The position numbers and the translations under genes are program-made. Shown piece after piece: positions 37,563 through 45,387 of a stretch of 45,387 nucleotides of DNA. The notes beneath the pieces are model-generated. The model saw nothing but the letters and a program-made list of their open reading frames with translations, searched no databases and was not told the DNA's origin. The stretch comes from Nitrospirota bacterium (lineage in GTDB: Bacteria > Nitrospirota > Thermodesulfovibrionia > Thermodesulfovibrionales > UBA6898), in contig JAKAIZ010000003.1 of assembly GCA_021814065.1 (NCBI GenBank), positions 1 through 45,387 on the forward strand, given 5' to 3'. Numbering within the stretch: the first letter of the stretch is position 1; each line of letters begins with the position of its first letter.

Positions 37563-37589
37563 CAACAGGTGAGGCCGTAAATTAATATA
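37560..37589 (+). promoter_or_regulatory. Candidate internal sigma-70 promoter
   Basis: Perfect -35 TTGACA (37560-37565), 18-bp spacer, -10 TAATAT (37584-37589). It lies at the end of the barrel gene, upstream of the CsgG-like lipoproteins, and could express the downstream assembly genes separately. Confidence 0.5.
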
Positions 37590-37629
37590 GAAAATCCTTG
37601 CTAAACTATATAAACTACGCGAGAAAAAC

Positions 37630-38214
37630 ATGGCAAATATAAAAAAAATAGCAGCAAATAGTGTGATCGCATTTTCAGTTCTCTTTTCTTTGTTGGCCTG
37701 CGGAGGCAAAGCCTCTACGTATTGGCACGACCCCGAAATGGATTTCGGCTCGGTCAAGACGGTTGCCGTGATGCCTTTTGTAAACGCTACAAGGGACCAG
37801 TTCGCCGCTGAAAGGGTAAGGGCTGCTTTTATCAACAGGCTCCTGGCGACAGGCGGAATCTATGTGATGCCGAAAGGCGAGGTCGCAAGGGGTATTTCGA
37901 GGGCGGGGATTACGGACCCCACTGCTCCCTCGCCCGAGGAAATCCAGAAATTTGCCGGAATTGTAAAAGTCGATGCGGTAATCACCGGTACGGTGAGCGA
38001 ATATGGAGAGGTAAGATCCGGAACGTCGGCAGCTAACGTCGTGTCGGTCAGCATGCAGATGATCGAGGCGCAGACAGGCAGAGTCGTCTGGAGTGCGTCT
38101 TCAACAAAAGGCGGCATTGACGTAAGTGACAGACTCTTTGGAGGTGGAGGGCAACCCATGGCTGACGTTACTGGAAAGGCTGTGGATGACATTATCGACA
38201 AGCTATTTAAGTAG
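37630..38214 (+). CDS. CsgG-like lipoprotein 1
   Basis: 194 aa. Lipobox LLAC with Cys24. The body follows the CsgG/LpoB/TolB-N fold pattern: TVAVMPFVNATRDQ, then a helix and FINRLLATGGIYVMPKGEV, then VDAVITGTVSEYGE and VSVSMQMIEAQTGRVVWSAS. CsgG itself forms a multimeric outer-membrane secretion pore for curli, so this and the next protein are candidates for a secretion or assembly ring for the cytochrome filaments. It overlaps the next gene by 29 bp. Confidence 0.78.
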   Translation: MANIKKIAANSVIAFSVLFSLLACGGKASTYWHDPEMDFGSVKTVAVMPFVNATRDQFAAERVRAAFINRLLATGGIYVMPKGEVARGISRAGITDPTAPSPEEIQKFAGIVKVDAVITGTVSEYGEVRSGTSAANVVSVSMQMIEAQTGRVVWSASSTKGGIDVSDRLFGGGGQPMADVTGKAVDDIIDKLFK

Positions 38215-39391
38215 ACCTTTTCTCTTCCTTTCCCTAGTGATGATCCTTCTGGGAAGTTGTGCGAGCAGTGGACTCTCCGGCGCGGTGAAATCACTTGACG
38301 CAAAGGGAAAATATCGTATAGCCGTGTTGCCGATTGAAAACCTGAGCGGCGCTCCTGCACCATTTAAGGACCTGCGCCTCTCGATTATGCAAAAAATGAA
38401 GCAGCGGGGCATGACCCTGCTCGGAGAAGAAGCACTTGATCGATTTATGGAAAAGAACCGCATACGCTATATAGGAGGTCTTGATGGACCGACGGCCGAC
38501 GCGTTCAGGAAGGAAGCGGATACGGACGCAGTCCTCATCAGTTCCCTGGAACGCTATGACGAGACGTTTCCTGCAAAGATCTCATTGATCTGCCGGTTGG
38601 TCTCGACGGGTGAGCACCCCGTGGTTCTCTGGGCGGACAGGGCCGGCCTGTCAGGCAATGATTCGCCGGGGCTCCTCGGGCTCGGGATAATTGAGGACCC
38701 CCTCGTGCTCACTGATAAGGCGTTAACGCTTTTGGCGGATTCTCTCGCCGGATACCTTTCGGCTGGGGAGAAGAAGGGCGATGGTGTTGCCGCGAGAAGG
38801 CAGCCCCCGCTGGAGGGCCCATACCGCTCCCCTGTGACCGGCTATCGTTATCAGAGAGTCGAGGTCGGGGGGAGAAGCAGTTTCCGGCCGAGGATAGAGT
38901 ACCGCTCCCTTGTCATACGGCCGGACAAGAGATACCGGGTGGCGGTCCTGCCTTTCCAGAATCTGAGCGTGAGGAAGAACGCCGGGGAGATCGTGGCGCT
39001 GGAGTTTATAGGGCAATTGAGCAAACTGGGAAACGTCAGTGTCGTCGAACCCGGCGTGATAAGAGAGGAGATGCTTAGCAAGAGGATTATCATGTCCGGC
39101 GGCGTTTCCCTTGCGGATGTGGACCTCCTGAGCGACTACCCGGAAGTCGACCTGATCGTCTCCGGTACGGTCTTCGATTATCAGGATTATATCGGATTTG
39201 GCGGTAAACCGAAGGTGGATTTCTCGGCGCAGGTCATAGACAGGAAGAGCAAGCAGCTGGTCTGGGCCTCGGAAAGTCAGAATGAGGGCGACGACGGCGT
39301 CTTGTTCTTTGACCTGGGAAGATTAAATACTGCCAATGCCATGGCATCTGAAATGGTCGGTATTACCGTCGGGCAGATGATGTCTGAATAG
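38186..39391 (+). CDS. CsgG-like lipoprotein 2 (two CsgG-like domains)
   Basis: 401 aa from the ATG at 38186 with SD GGAAAGG; the track start at 38126 is unsupported. Lipobox LGSC, Cys25. Two repeats of the CsgG-like fold: YRIAVLPIENLSGAP with DAVLISSLERYDE in the first half, and YRVAVLPFQNLSVRKN with VDLIVSGTVFDYQD and SKQLVWASESQ in the second. A tandem arrangement in one lipoprotein is unusual. It is translationally coupled to lipoprotein 1. Confidence 0.75.
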   Translation: MTLSTSYLSRPFLFLSLVMILLGSCASSGLSGAVKSLDAKGKYRIAVLPIENLSGAPAPFKDLRLSIMQKMKQRGMTLLGEEALDRFMEKNRIRYIGGLDGPTADAFRKEADTDAVLISSLERYDETFPAKISLICRLVSTGEHPVVLWADRAGLSGNDSPGLLGLGIIEDPLVLTDKALTLLADSLAGYLSAGEKKGDGVAARRQPPLEGPYRSPVTGYRYQRVEVGGRSSFRPRIEYRSLVIRPDKRYRVAVLPFQNLSVRKNAGEIVALEFIGQLSKLGNVSVVEPGVIREEMLSKRIIMSGGVSLADVDLLSDYPEVDLIVSGTVFDYQDYIGFGGKPKVDFSAQVIDRKSKQLVWASESQNEGDDGVLFFDLGRLNTANAMASEMVGITVGQMMSE

Positions 39392-39413
39392 AATTTCTAC
39401 ATAAGAGGTGATT

Positions 39414-41141
39414 ATGGTCATTAAGAAGGTCTTTTCGGTAGTTGTTTTATTTCTGTTTTCTGCGTCTGTGGCAGCTGCAGCCGGGGAGACGCCGTCAGCG
39501 GCTGGGGCAGAAAAAAAGTCGGACGCTGACAAGGAGTATATCACCTTGCGCGTCCCTTTCTTTTCGGACCGCTTCTCCGCGTTTCCGGTCGCGCTGGTGA
39601 ACGGGGACCCGATTATGCTTGAAGACCTCAAGAAGGTGGTCGGGGCCCGTCACGAGGGCTTGAAAGAGGAAGAGAAGTCGGCCGTCATAGATTTTTCTCA
39701 TATGCTCGGCCAGCTGATAAACGCGAAGCTGATCGTGCAGGAGGGGAGAAATATCGGGCTTGACGAACTTCCGGAGGTGAAAGCGGCTATAGACAACTTC
39801 TCCAAGTCCACCATGCGGGAGATGCTGCAGAAGCGGCAGATTGCGGACATCAAGGCGGACGAGTCCGAAGCAGAAAGGATATACAAGGAATCGGTCAAGG
39901 AGTACAAGATCAAACTGGTCGTGTTCGACAAGGAAGATGCCGCCAAAAAGACCCGCGATGGGATAAAGGCGGGCAAGTCGTTTGAAGAACTCGTGGACAA
40001 GGCTGTGGCCGGGAATGAGGCGAAGAAGAAGGAAGAGGAGCATATGAAGGCCAAAGACCTTTCGCCCCAGATTGCGCAGGTTATTGCCGGGATGAAGGCT
40101 GGAGACGTGAGCGGCGTCGTGAAGGTTCCCGATGAAAAGGCCGGCGCCCGGTTTGCCCTGGTGAAACTCGAGGAGATCCGGTTCCCGGATGACCCGAAGG
40201 CAAAGGAGGAGGCCCGGAAAACGGCCCTCTCAGAAAAGCAGTGGGCGGCGCTGACCAAGTACAACAGGGCACTGGCCAAGAAGTATGTGAAGCTGGACAA
40301 GAAGGTCTTCGATTCCATAGATTACGCCACTCCAGGTAAAACCTTTGAGAGCTGGTTAACGGACAGGAGGGTCATCGCCCGGATAAAGGGAGACAAGCCC
40401 CTGACCGTCGGAGAACTAACCGCGGAGGTCCAGAGGAAATATTACCACGGCGTAGACGCCAAGTCTGCCAAGAGGATAACGAAACAAAGGATGATCGAGG
40501 TCTACGAATCGGTGGTCGCCAGGAAAATCCTGCTGCTGGAGGCGATGAAACAGGGCATCGACAAGACACAGGAGTACAAGGACAAGGTGAAGGAGTATGA
40601 GAACGGCGTGATATTCGGTATGTTCGTCAGGAAGGTCGTGGAGCCTGACAGCAAACTCAAAGAAGAGGAAGTCAAGGCGTACTATGATGATCACATCAAG
40701 GACTACACATACCCGGAAATGGTGCAGCTGAGCAGTCTTGTCTTTGCCAAGAGGCCGGAGGCTGAATCCGCGCTCGAAAAACTCCAGAAAGGAGACGACT
40801 TTTTGTGGGTGAAGGACAATGCTGAAGGTCAGGTGACCGGGACCGAAGACCCCCTGAGATTCGACGGCGCAACGCTTTTTGTCACTAATCTGCCTGATGA
40901 ACTGCAGAAGGTGGTCTCGGGCGCCAAGGCCGGCACGTATGGAATGTACTCGGCCACGGGCCAGTATTATGTCGTTTCCATACGCGACATAATACCCCCG
41001 AAGAAACAGCCTTACGAGGAGGTCAAGGAAGCGATTGCGAAGAAACTCTACAATGAGAAGATCAACAAGGTGACTGCAGATTGGGCTGCAAAACTCAGGG
41101 CGTCTTCCGAGATAAAGATTTACCTCTCGAATTCCAAATAA
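39414..41141 (+). CDS. SurA/PrsA-like periplasmic peptidyl-prolyl isomerase
   Basis: 575 aa from the ATG at 39414, with SD AAGAGG five bases upstream. A signal peptide ends near ASVAAAA. Two SurA-like halves are visible, each with an N-terminal chaperone segment (VALVNGDPIMLEDLKKVV; DKPLTVGELTAEV) and a parvulin-like segment (IKLVVFDKEDAAKKTRDGIKAGKSF; VQLSSLVFAKRPEAESALEKLQKG). It is likely a chaperone for secreted cytochromes or the barrel. A prolyl isomerase sits in the same position in the Geobacter OmcS-companion cluster as I recall it. Confidence 0.85.
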   Translation: MVIKKVFSVVVLFLFSASVAAAAGETPSAAGAEKKSDADKEYITLRVPFFSDRFSAFPVALVNGDPIMLEDLKKVVGARHEGLKEEEKSAVIDFSHMLGQLINAKLIVQEGRNIGLDELPEVKAAIDNFSKSTMREMLQKRQIADIKADESEAERIYKESVKEYKIKLVVFDKEDAAKKTRDGIKAGKSFEELVDKAVAGNEAKKKEEEHMKAKDLSPQIAQVIAGMKAGDVSGVVKVPDEKAGARFALVKLEEIRFPDDPKAKEEARKTALSEKQWAALTKYNRALAKKYVKLDKKVFDSIDYATPGKTFESWLTDRRVIARIKGDKPLTVGELTAEVQRKYYHGVDAKSAKRITKQRMIEVYESVVARKILLLEAMKQGIDKTQEYKDKVKEYENGVIFGMFVRKVVEPDSKLKEEEVKAYYDDHIKDYTYPEMVQLSSLVFAKRPEAESALEKLQKGDDFLWVKDNAEGQVTGTEDPLRFDGATLFVTNLPDELQKVVSGAKAGTYGMYSATGQYYVVSIRDIIPPKKQPYEEVKEAIAKKLYNEKINKVTADWAAKLRASSEIKIYLSNSK

Positions 41142-41154
41142 GCGAGGAGATGAA

Positions 41155-43137
41155 ATGGGCATAATACGTATCACCAAGAGGACCGCGCTGGTAGGGATGT
41201 TAGCCTTCCTTTGCGGGCTCATTCTTTATTCCGTAAACGGCACTGCCCTTGCGCAGAAGAAGTTTGCGAGCAAGGGCTGTCTCGATTGTCATACAAAATT
41301 TGCTGATAAGTATATGGGGATGAAAGATGTGCATGCCGTGGTGAAGGAGAAGAATTGCGAGGCGTGCCATCTAAGACACGGAAGGGTCCCGAAGCTGATC
41401 CTCAAGAATACCGGAAACGAGGTCTGTTATCCCTGCCACAGCAAAGAGAAGATCGGGATGGACAAGTCCCACGTGCATACTGCGGTGAAACTCGGGAAAT
41501 GTACCCTCTGCCACGACCCGCATGCCTCACAATCGAGCCATCTGTTGAAGGCCGAGGGCAACGACGTCTGTTATCTCTGCCACAAGAAGGAAGACTACCA
41601 AAAGAAGGTGGTGCATAAGGTCCTCGAGACAACCGGCTGCAGGACCTGTCATCTTGCGCACAGCTCCGATCAAAAGGGGCTCCTAAAGCAAGCGGAGACG
41701 CCCCTATGCCTTTCGTGTCACGACAAGGGGAAGGACTCCTTCAAGAAGGCCCACGAGAACTACCCAGTCGAGACCAAACCCTGCACGATATGCCATAACC
41801 CACATTCATCGTCCCAGCCGAAGCTTCTCAAGACGAGTACTCACAACCCGGTCGCATCGTCGGGCTGCGACATGTGCCATAACCCTCCCGCTTCCCAGAA
41901 GCCTTTCGAGACAACGAAAAGCGGGAGCGATTTATGCGTTACCTGCCACGACATAGCGGCACTGAAGGCCGGCGGCACCTTTGAACATCCGCCTTTCCAG
42001 GGCGGAATGTGCGGTTCCTGTCATGACCCTCACGCCTCGGAAAACCCGAAGCTGCTCGCCCGGGAAGGGAACAAACTCTGTTTCTCCTGCCATGCAGATA
42101 AAGAGGCGAAGGTCGCGACCCCGCACGGTGCGGTGATCAGCGGGAAAGGATGTCTTTCCTGCCATATGCCCCATGCGGCAAAGAACGAAAAACTCCTCGT
42201 GGCAAAAGGCGGTGAACTCTGCTTTACCTGTCACGCCAAGGTGAAAGAGAGCGAGAATGCGAAGGACGTGCATATGCCGTTTAAGCAGCAGATGTGCACG
42301 TCATGCCACAATCCTCACGGCTCCGACTACGGCCTCATGCTGAAGAACAGGATGGACAAGGTCTGCTACTCCTGCCACGTCGATGCCGAGGCGAGGTTCC
42401 TTCAGGTGTATACCCACAAGCCGGTCACAGACGGTCTCTGCAACTCCTGTCACGACGGGCATAGTACAAATGGAAATAAGCTCCTGAAAGAGACCGGCTC
42501 GAAGCTTTGTGCGCAATGCCACAAGGTCCTCATGAAAGAGGCAGGCACCAGCGGCGGATCTACTCATGTGCCTTTTAAAGAGGGGATGTGCCTGACCTGC
42601 CACAGCCCGCATGGAAGCCCCAACGTAGGCATGACCGTGGAGAGGCAGGACAAGCTCTGTTTCTCCTGCCATAGCGAGCTTGGTGAAACGATAAAGGGAG
42701 GGGTGAGCAAACACTCGCCCGTTGTGAACGGCCAATGCACAAAGTGCCATAATCCTCACCGGTCGAAATTGAGCAAGCTGAGGGTTGCCGAGGGTCCTGA
42801 TCTCTGTCTGACCTGTCACAAGGACCTGAAGGCGAAGATGGAGAAGGAGAAGGCCCATCCCCCAGCGGCAAGCGACTGCCTGCGGTGCCATAAGCCACAC
42901 AGTTCGTCACAGCCGAGGCTTGTTGCCCAGCCGCTCCTGCAACTCTGCGGCGACTGTCACGACCTGAAGGGGGCCTCCTTCGGAAAGGCGCATATCGGGA
43001 TCGATCCGGCGGTTATGAATTGTGTGAGCTGCCATACACCCCACGCGTCGAAGGACCCGAAACTGTTCAAGGAAAATGTCCATCCTCCCTTTGCCGGGAG
43101 GTCATGTGAAGAATGCCATGTGGTGGAAAAGCGATGA
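41155..43137 (+). CDS. Secreted multihaem c-type cytochrome, 26 CxxCH motifs
   Basis: 660 aa with signal peptide ending GTALAQ. I count 26 CxxCH motifs. They come in pairs roughly every 45-50 residues, in a pattern of C..CH-x-PH-(G/A)S...LL...LC..CH, as in decahaem/NrfB-like repeat cytochromes. NPH or DPH after alternate motifs supplies extra His that can act as a second haem ligand. It likely forms a long periplasmic or cell-surface electron wire. As I recall, a 26-haem protein occupies the same place in the G. sulfurreducens omcS region. SD GAGGAG precedes the ATG. Confidence 0.95.
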   Translation: MGIIRITKRTALVGMLAFLCGLILYSVNGTALAQKKFASKGCLDCHTKFADKYMGMKDVHAVVKEKNCEACHLRHGRVPKLILKNTGNEVCYPCHSKEKIGMDKSHVHTAVKLGKCTLCHDPHASQSSHLLKAEGNDVCYLCHKKEDYQKKVVHKVLETTGCRTCHLAHSSDQKGLLKQAETPLCLSCHDKGKDSFKKAHENYPVETKPCTICHNPHSSSQPKLLKTSTHNPVASSGCDMCHNPPASQKPFETTKSGSDLCVTCHDIAALKAGGTFEHPPFQGGMCGSCHDPHASENPKLLAREGNKLCFSCHADKEAKVATPHGAVISGKGCLSCHMPHAAKNEKLLVAKGGELCFTCHAKVKESENAKDVHMPFKQQMCTSCHNPHGSDYGLMLKNRMDKVCYSCHVDAEARFLQVYTHKPVTDGLCNSCHDGHSTNGNKLLKETGSKLCAQCHKVLMKEAGTSGGSTHVPFKEGMCLTCHSPHGSPNVGMTVERQDKLCFSCHSELGETIKGGVSKHSPVVNGQCTKCHNPHRSKLSKLRVAEGPDLCLTCHKDLKAKMEKEKAHPPAASDCLRCHKPHSSSQPRLVAQPLLQLCGDCHDLKGASFGKAHIGIDPAVMNCVSCHTPHASKDPKLFKENVHPPFAGRSCEECHVVEKR

Positions 43138-43148
43138 AAGGAGAAGGT

Positions 43149-44429
43149 ATGAAACTGTACCGTCGATATAGATATGCGCTCGTCTTGTCCGTGGTCTGGC
43201 TTGTCTGTCTCGCAGCCCTGGCCCATGGCGAGGATAACAAGTTCAAACTGAAAATGGGCGCAAAGGGGAAGATCTGTCTGAACTGTCACGTGGACTTCCA
43301 GGACAAGATGAAGGACCCCTTTGTGCATACCCCCGTCAAGACCGGAGACTGCACCGGCTGCCACAGCCCCCATGCGTCTTCGCACGCAAAAATGCTTGCG
43401 GAACAGGTGAGCAAGGTCTGCGCCGGATGTCACGGCGAGATCGTCCCAAAAAATGCGGTCAGCGCGCACAAGGTAGTGGTCGAGGGCGGATGCATAAAGT
43501 GCCATGACCCGCACTCCGCTAAAAACAAGTTCAATCTGCTGAAGGCGGGCAACGAGCTCTGTTTCGGCTGCCACAAAGATATGGGAGATGCAGTCGGAAA
43601 GGTGAAGTTCAGGCATGCGCCTGTTGAGAAGGGATGTCTCACGTGTCATAACCCCCACGCTTCAGAGAAATCAGCGTTTCTGCTTACGGATGCCGTACCT
43701 TCTCTGTGTCTGGGGTGCCATAAAACGAACGCGCCGTCGTTTGCGAAGCAGCATATGAATTATCCTGTTGCAAAGGCCCGCTGCACGACCTGTCATAACC
43801 CTCACGGGTCCAACAGGGGCGGGATCCTCTATGACAATGTTCATCAGCCGGTCGCCAACAGGATGTGCAACCAGTGCCATATGGACCCTTCGTCGCCGAC
43901 TCCATTTGCAACGAAGAAGCCGGGGTACGAGTTGTGCCGGACATGTCACAGTAACGCCGTCAATGAGATGTTGGGCAAGAACAAGATCCACTGGCCGGTG
44001 CTTGGCAAGAAAGGCTGCCTAAACTGTCATAATCCGCACGCATCGACACAGGCTAAACTTCTGAGAGCGCCGATGATACCGCTCTGCAACACGTGTCATA
44101 ACGATACGATACAGAGGCAGGAACGCTCTCAGACCAAACATCCGCCGATACAGGAAGGCAACTGTACGATATGCCATAACCCGCACGCGTCGGACGCGGA
44201 TTTCCTCTTCGCCCAGCCGACGATTATCGGCGTCTGCAATACCTGCCACGACTGGAGGAACCATACCGGACACCCGCTTGGTGAAAAAGTCATGGATCCG
44301 AGGAACAGGAACGTGGCCGTAACATGTGAAAGCTGCCACCGGGCGCACGGCACCGAGAACAAGCATTTCATCTGGTTTACGCCGATGGATGAAATGTGCA
44401 CCCAGTGCCACAAACAGGTAGGGAGGTGA
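43149..44429 (+). CDS. Secreted multihaem c-type cytochrome, 16 CxxCH motifs
   Basis: 426 aa from the ATG at 43149 with SD AAGGAG five bases upstream (an in-frame ATG at 43134 is less likely). Signal peptide ends CLAALAHG. I count 16 CxxCH motifs with the same paired repeat and NPHAS/NPHGS spacers as the preceding 26-haem protein, so the two are related. It follows that gene by 11 bp and precedes the NHL gene by 4 bp, indicating one operon and probably a shared complex. Confidence 0.94.
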   Translation: MKLYRRYRYALVLSVVWLVCLAALAHGEDNKFKLKMGAKGKICLNCHVDFQDKMKDPFVHTPVKTGDCTGCHSPHASSHAKMLAEQVSKVCAGCHGEIVPKNAVSAHKVVVEGGCIKCHDPHSAKNKFNLLKAGNELCFGCHKDMGDAVGKVKFRHAPVEKGCLTCHNPHASEKSAFLLTDAVPSLCLGCHKTNAPSFAKQHMNYPVAKARCTTCHNPHGSNRGGILYDNVHQPVANRMCNQCHMDPSSPTPFATKKPGYELCRTCHSNAVNEMLGKNKIHWPVLGKKGCLNCHNPHASTQAKLLRAPMIPLCNTCHNDTIQRQERSQTKHPPIQEGNCTICHNPHASDADFLFAQPTIIGVCNTCHDWRNHTGHPLGEKVMDPRNRNVAVTCESCHRAHGTENKHFIWFTPMDEMCTQCHKQVGR

Positions 44430-44433
44430 TCCA

Positions 44434-45339
44434 ATGACAAGAACGTATATAAAAATCTTTGTTGTAGTTTTCGTGCTTTCGCTGGCGACCGCTTCATTCG
44501 GCGCCGCGGTGCAGATGATTTTCAGTTCCTCGGTCTATGGCGACGCTAAGGGAAACGGGTTGAAGCTCCCCGAAGGTGTCGCCTGCAGGGGGAATGTCCT
44601 AGTAGTTGCCGATACTGGAAACGGCCGGCTGCTGAAATACACGGTCGACGGCTCGACGGTAAAAGGCGGGCAGGAGATCAAGGTTGCGGAAGCGACAGAC
44701 CCCGTGAAGGTGCAGATGAATTCCAAGGGCGATATTTTCGTCCTGGACGGAAAACTGCACCGGATTGCCCGGCTTTCTCCTGAGGGGATATTCAAGGGTT
44801 ATATCGATCCTGCCGGCGTGCCGTCTCCTTCTGAGTTTATCACCAAGAGCTTCAAGATCGATGGCGCGGACAATATCTATATCCTCGATGTATTTTCCGG
44901 GCGCGTACTTGTCCTTGATCCCTCGGGAAAGTACGTGAGGCAGGTGGCGTTCCCGGAGAACTACGGATTCATCACGGACCTTGCAGTGGACCAGAAGGGC
45001 GACATTTATCTTCTCGACGGCGCAGACGCAAGGGTATATGAGGCGCAGGGAGACGGCTCGAAGGGATTCTCTGCGGTGACGAAGGATATGGAGCAGGACA
45101 TGAATTTCCCTGCAAATATGATCGTGGACAACAGCGGACAATTGTACCTTGCCGACCAGAACGGCGGCGGCGTGGTGGTCCTCGGACCGGACGGCTCTTT
45201 CAGGGGCCGCCCGATCGTCTTCGGATGGAAAGAAGGTCTTGTCCGGTATCCGGCTGAGCTTTCCATCAATGAAAACGGGGTCTTCTTTGTGGCAGACAGG
45301 GAAAACAGCCGCGTTCAGGTTTACACGCTGGTGAAATGA
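44434..45339 (+). CDS. Secreted NHL beta-propeller protein 2
   Basis: 301 aa. Signal peptide ends ATASFGA. NHL-type repeats: LPEGVACRGNVLVVADTGNGRLLKY, FKIDGADNIYILDVFSGRV, LAVDQKGDIYLLDGADARV, MIVDNSGQLYLADQNGG. About six blades, no haem motif. The ribosome site GGGAGGTGATC overlaps the stop of the 16-haem gene. A partner or scaffold for the cytochromes is likely. Confidence 0.85.
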   Translation: MTRTYIKIFVVVFVLSLATASFGAAVQMIFSSSVYGDAKGNGLKLPEGVACRGNVLVVADTGNGRLLKYTVDGSTVKGGQEIKVAEATDPVKVQMNSKGDIFVLDGKLHRIARLSPEGIFKGYIDPAGVPSPSEFITKSFKIDGADNIYILDVFSGRVLVLDPSGKYVRQVAFPENYGFITDLAVDQKGDIYLLDGADARVYEAQGDGSKGFSAVTKDMEQDMNFPANMIVDNSGQLYLADQNGGGVVVLGPDGSFRGRPIVFGWKEGLVRYPAELSINENGVFFVADRENSRVQVYTLVK

Positions 45340-45387
45340 TGAAGAGCGCGAAAAGTTTGCTGCTGGGCATCCTTGCAGGGGCGGTCC
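45336..45387 (+). CDS. Start of a further secreted protein (cut by window edge)
   Basis: ATGATG overlaps the NHL stop (ATGA). The 17 codons read MMKSAKSLLLGILAGAV, the start of a signal peptide. Product cannot be told. The cluster continues past the window. Confidence 0.6.
   Translation, partial: MMKSAKSLLLGILAGAV

Noticed and set aside
41932-44411. Long minus-strand ORFs opposite the multihaem genes (for example 42301-42900, 43671-43991)
   Set aside because: They are shadows produced by the repeated CxxCH codons; no ribosome sites or plausible proteins.
41155-44429. Regular spacing of repeats as a CRISPR array or DNA repeat
   Set aside because: The periodicity is in the protein (CxxCH haem repeats); the DNA units are diverged and fully coding.

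Overview
The window is a GC-rich bacterial chromosome segment, densely coded and arranged in operons with many 4-bp ATGA/GTGA overlaps. It suggests a Gram-negative, rod-shaped, anaerobic metal-reducing or electron-exporting bacterium. It has c-type multiheme cytochromes, an outer-membrane barrel, lipoproteins, a sigma-54 regulator and a GEMM-type riboswitch. Gene content fits Desulfuromonadia/Geobacter-like Desulfobacterota or an uncultured Nitrospirota; the sequence alone does not settle which. No rRNA, tRNA, CRISPR array, transposase or phage gene was seen.

Layout. (1) 1-4550, minus strand: an RDD membrane protein followed by the rod-shape operon mreB-mreC-mreD-mrdA-rodA (rodA cut by the window edge). 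(2) 4598-6661, plus: a glucan phosphorylase with its own promoter, structured leader and terminator. (3) 6765-7879, minus: a zinc-ribbon membrane protein and an inositol-monophosphatase-family enzyme. (4) 7922-10629, plus: a paired active/inactive M16 peptidase. (5) 10633-11958, minus: a membrane GGDEF protein with the Asp-to-Ser substitution typical of cGAMP-making Hypr enzymes. (6) 12189-14745, plus: a PRC/MgtE-N/CBS protein coupled to an NRAMP-like permease with altered metal motifs. (7) 14783-19109: mtnA, a polyprenyl synthetase, an AMMECR1 protein, a small coiled-coil membrane protein and a DUF4388-J-TPR protein. (8) 19185-22959: a PhnD-like lipoprotein, a histidine kinase with a periplasmic CxxCH haem motif, and a sigma-54 response regulator; then a divergent REC-PilZ gene with a sigma-54-type promoter. 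(9) 24020-26596: a compact operon of kinase, receiver-HEPN-like protein and membrane-anchored OmpA-like protein. (10) 26726-29749: a large membrane-fused spermidine-synthase-like protein.

(11) 29894-45387 is the main feature: an extracellular-electron-transfer locus. Order: NHL propeller, GEMM-I riboswitch, two tandem six-haem cytochromes closely resembling Geobacter OmcS (the nanowire-forming cytochrome), a YVTN propeller lipoprotein, an outer-membrane barrel with a discoidin-like insert, two CsgG-like lipoproteins, a SurA-like prolyl isomerase, a 26-haem and a 16-haem cytochrome, a second NHL propeller and a truncated secreted gene. This order resembles the OmcS-companion region of G. sulfurreducens as I remember it.

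How the parts may work together (inference): the riboswitch has A at the position equivalent to Vc2 G20, the mark of cGAMP-sensing GEMM-Ib aptamers. The GGDEF protein at 10633-11958 carries the matching Hypr signature. The window may therefore hold both a cGAMP synthase and a cGAMP-responsive switch on nanowire production, with a haem-sensing kinase and sigma-54 regulator as a second input through the sigma-54-like promoter at 29894.
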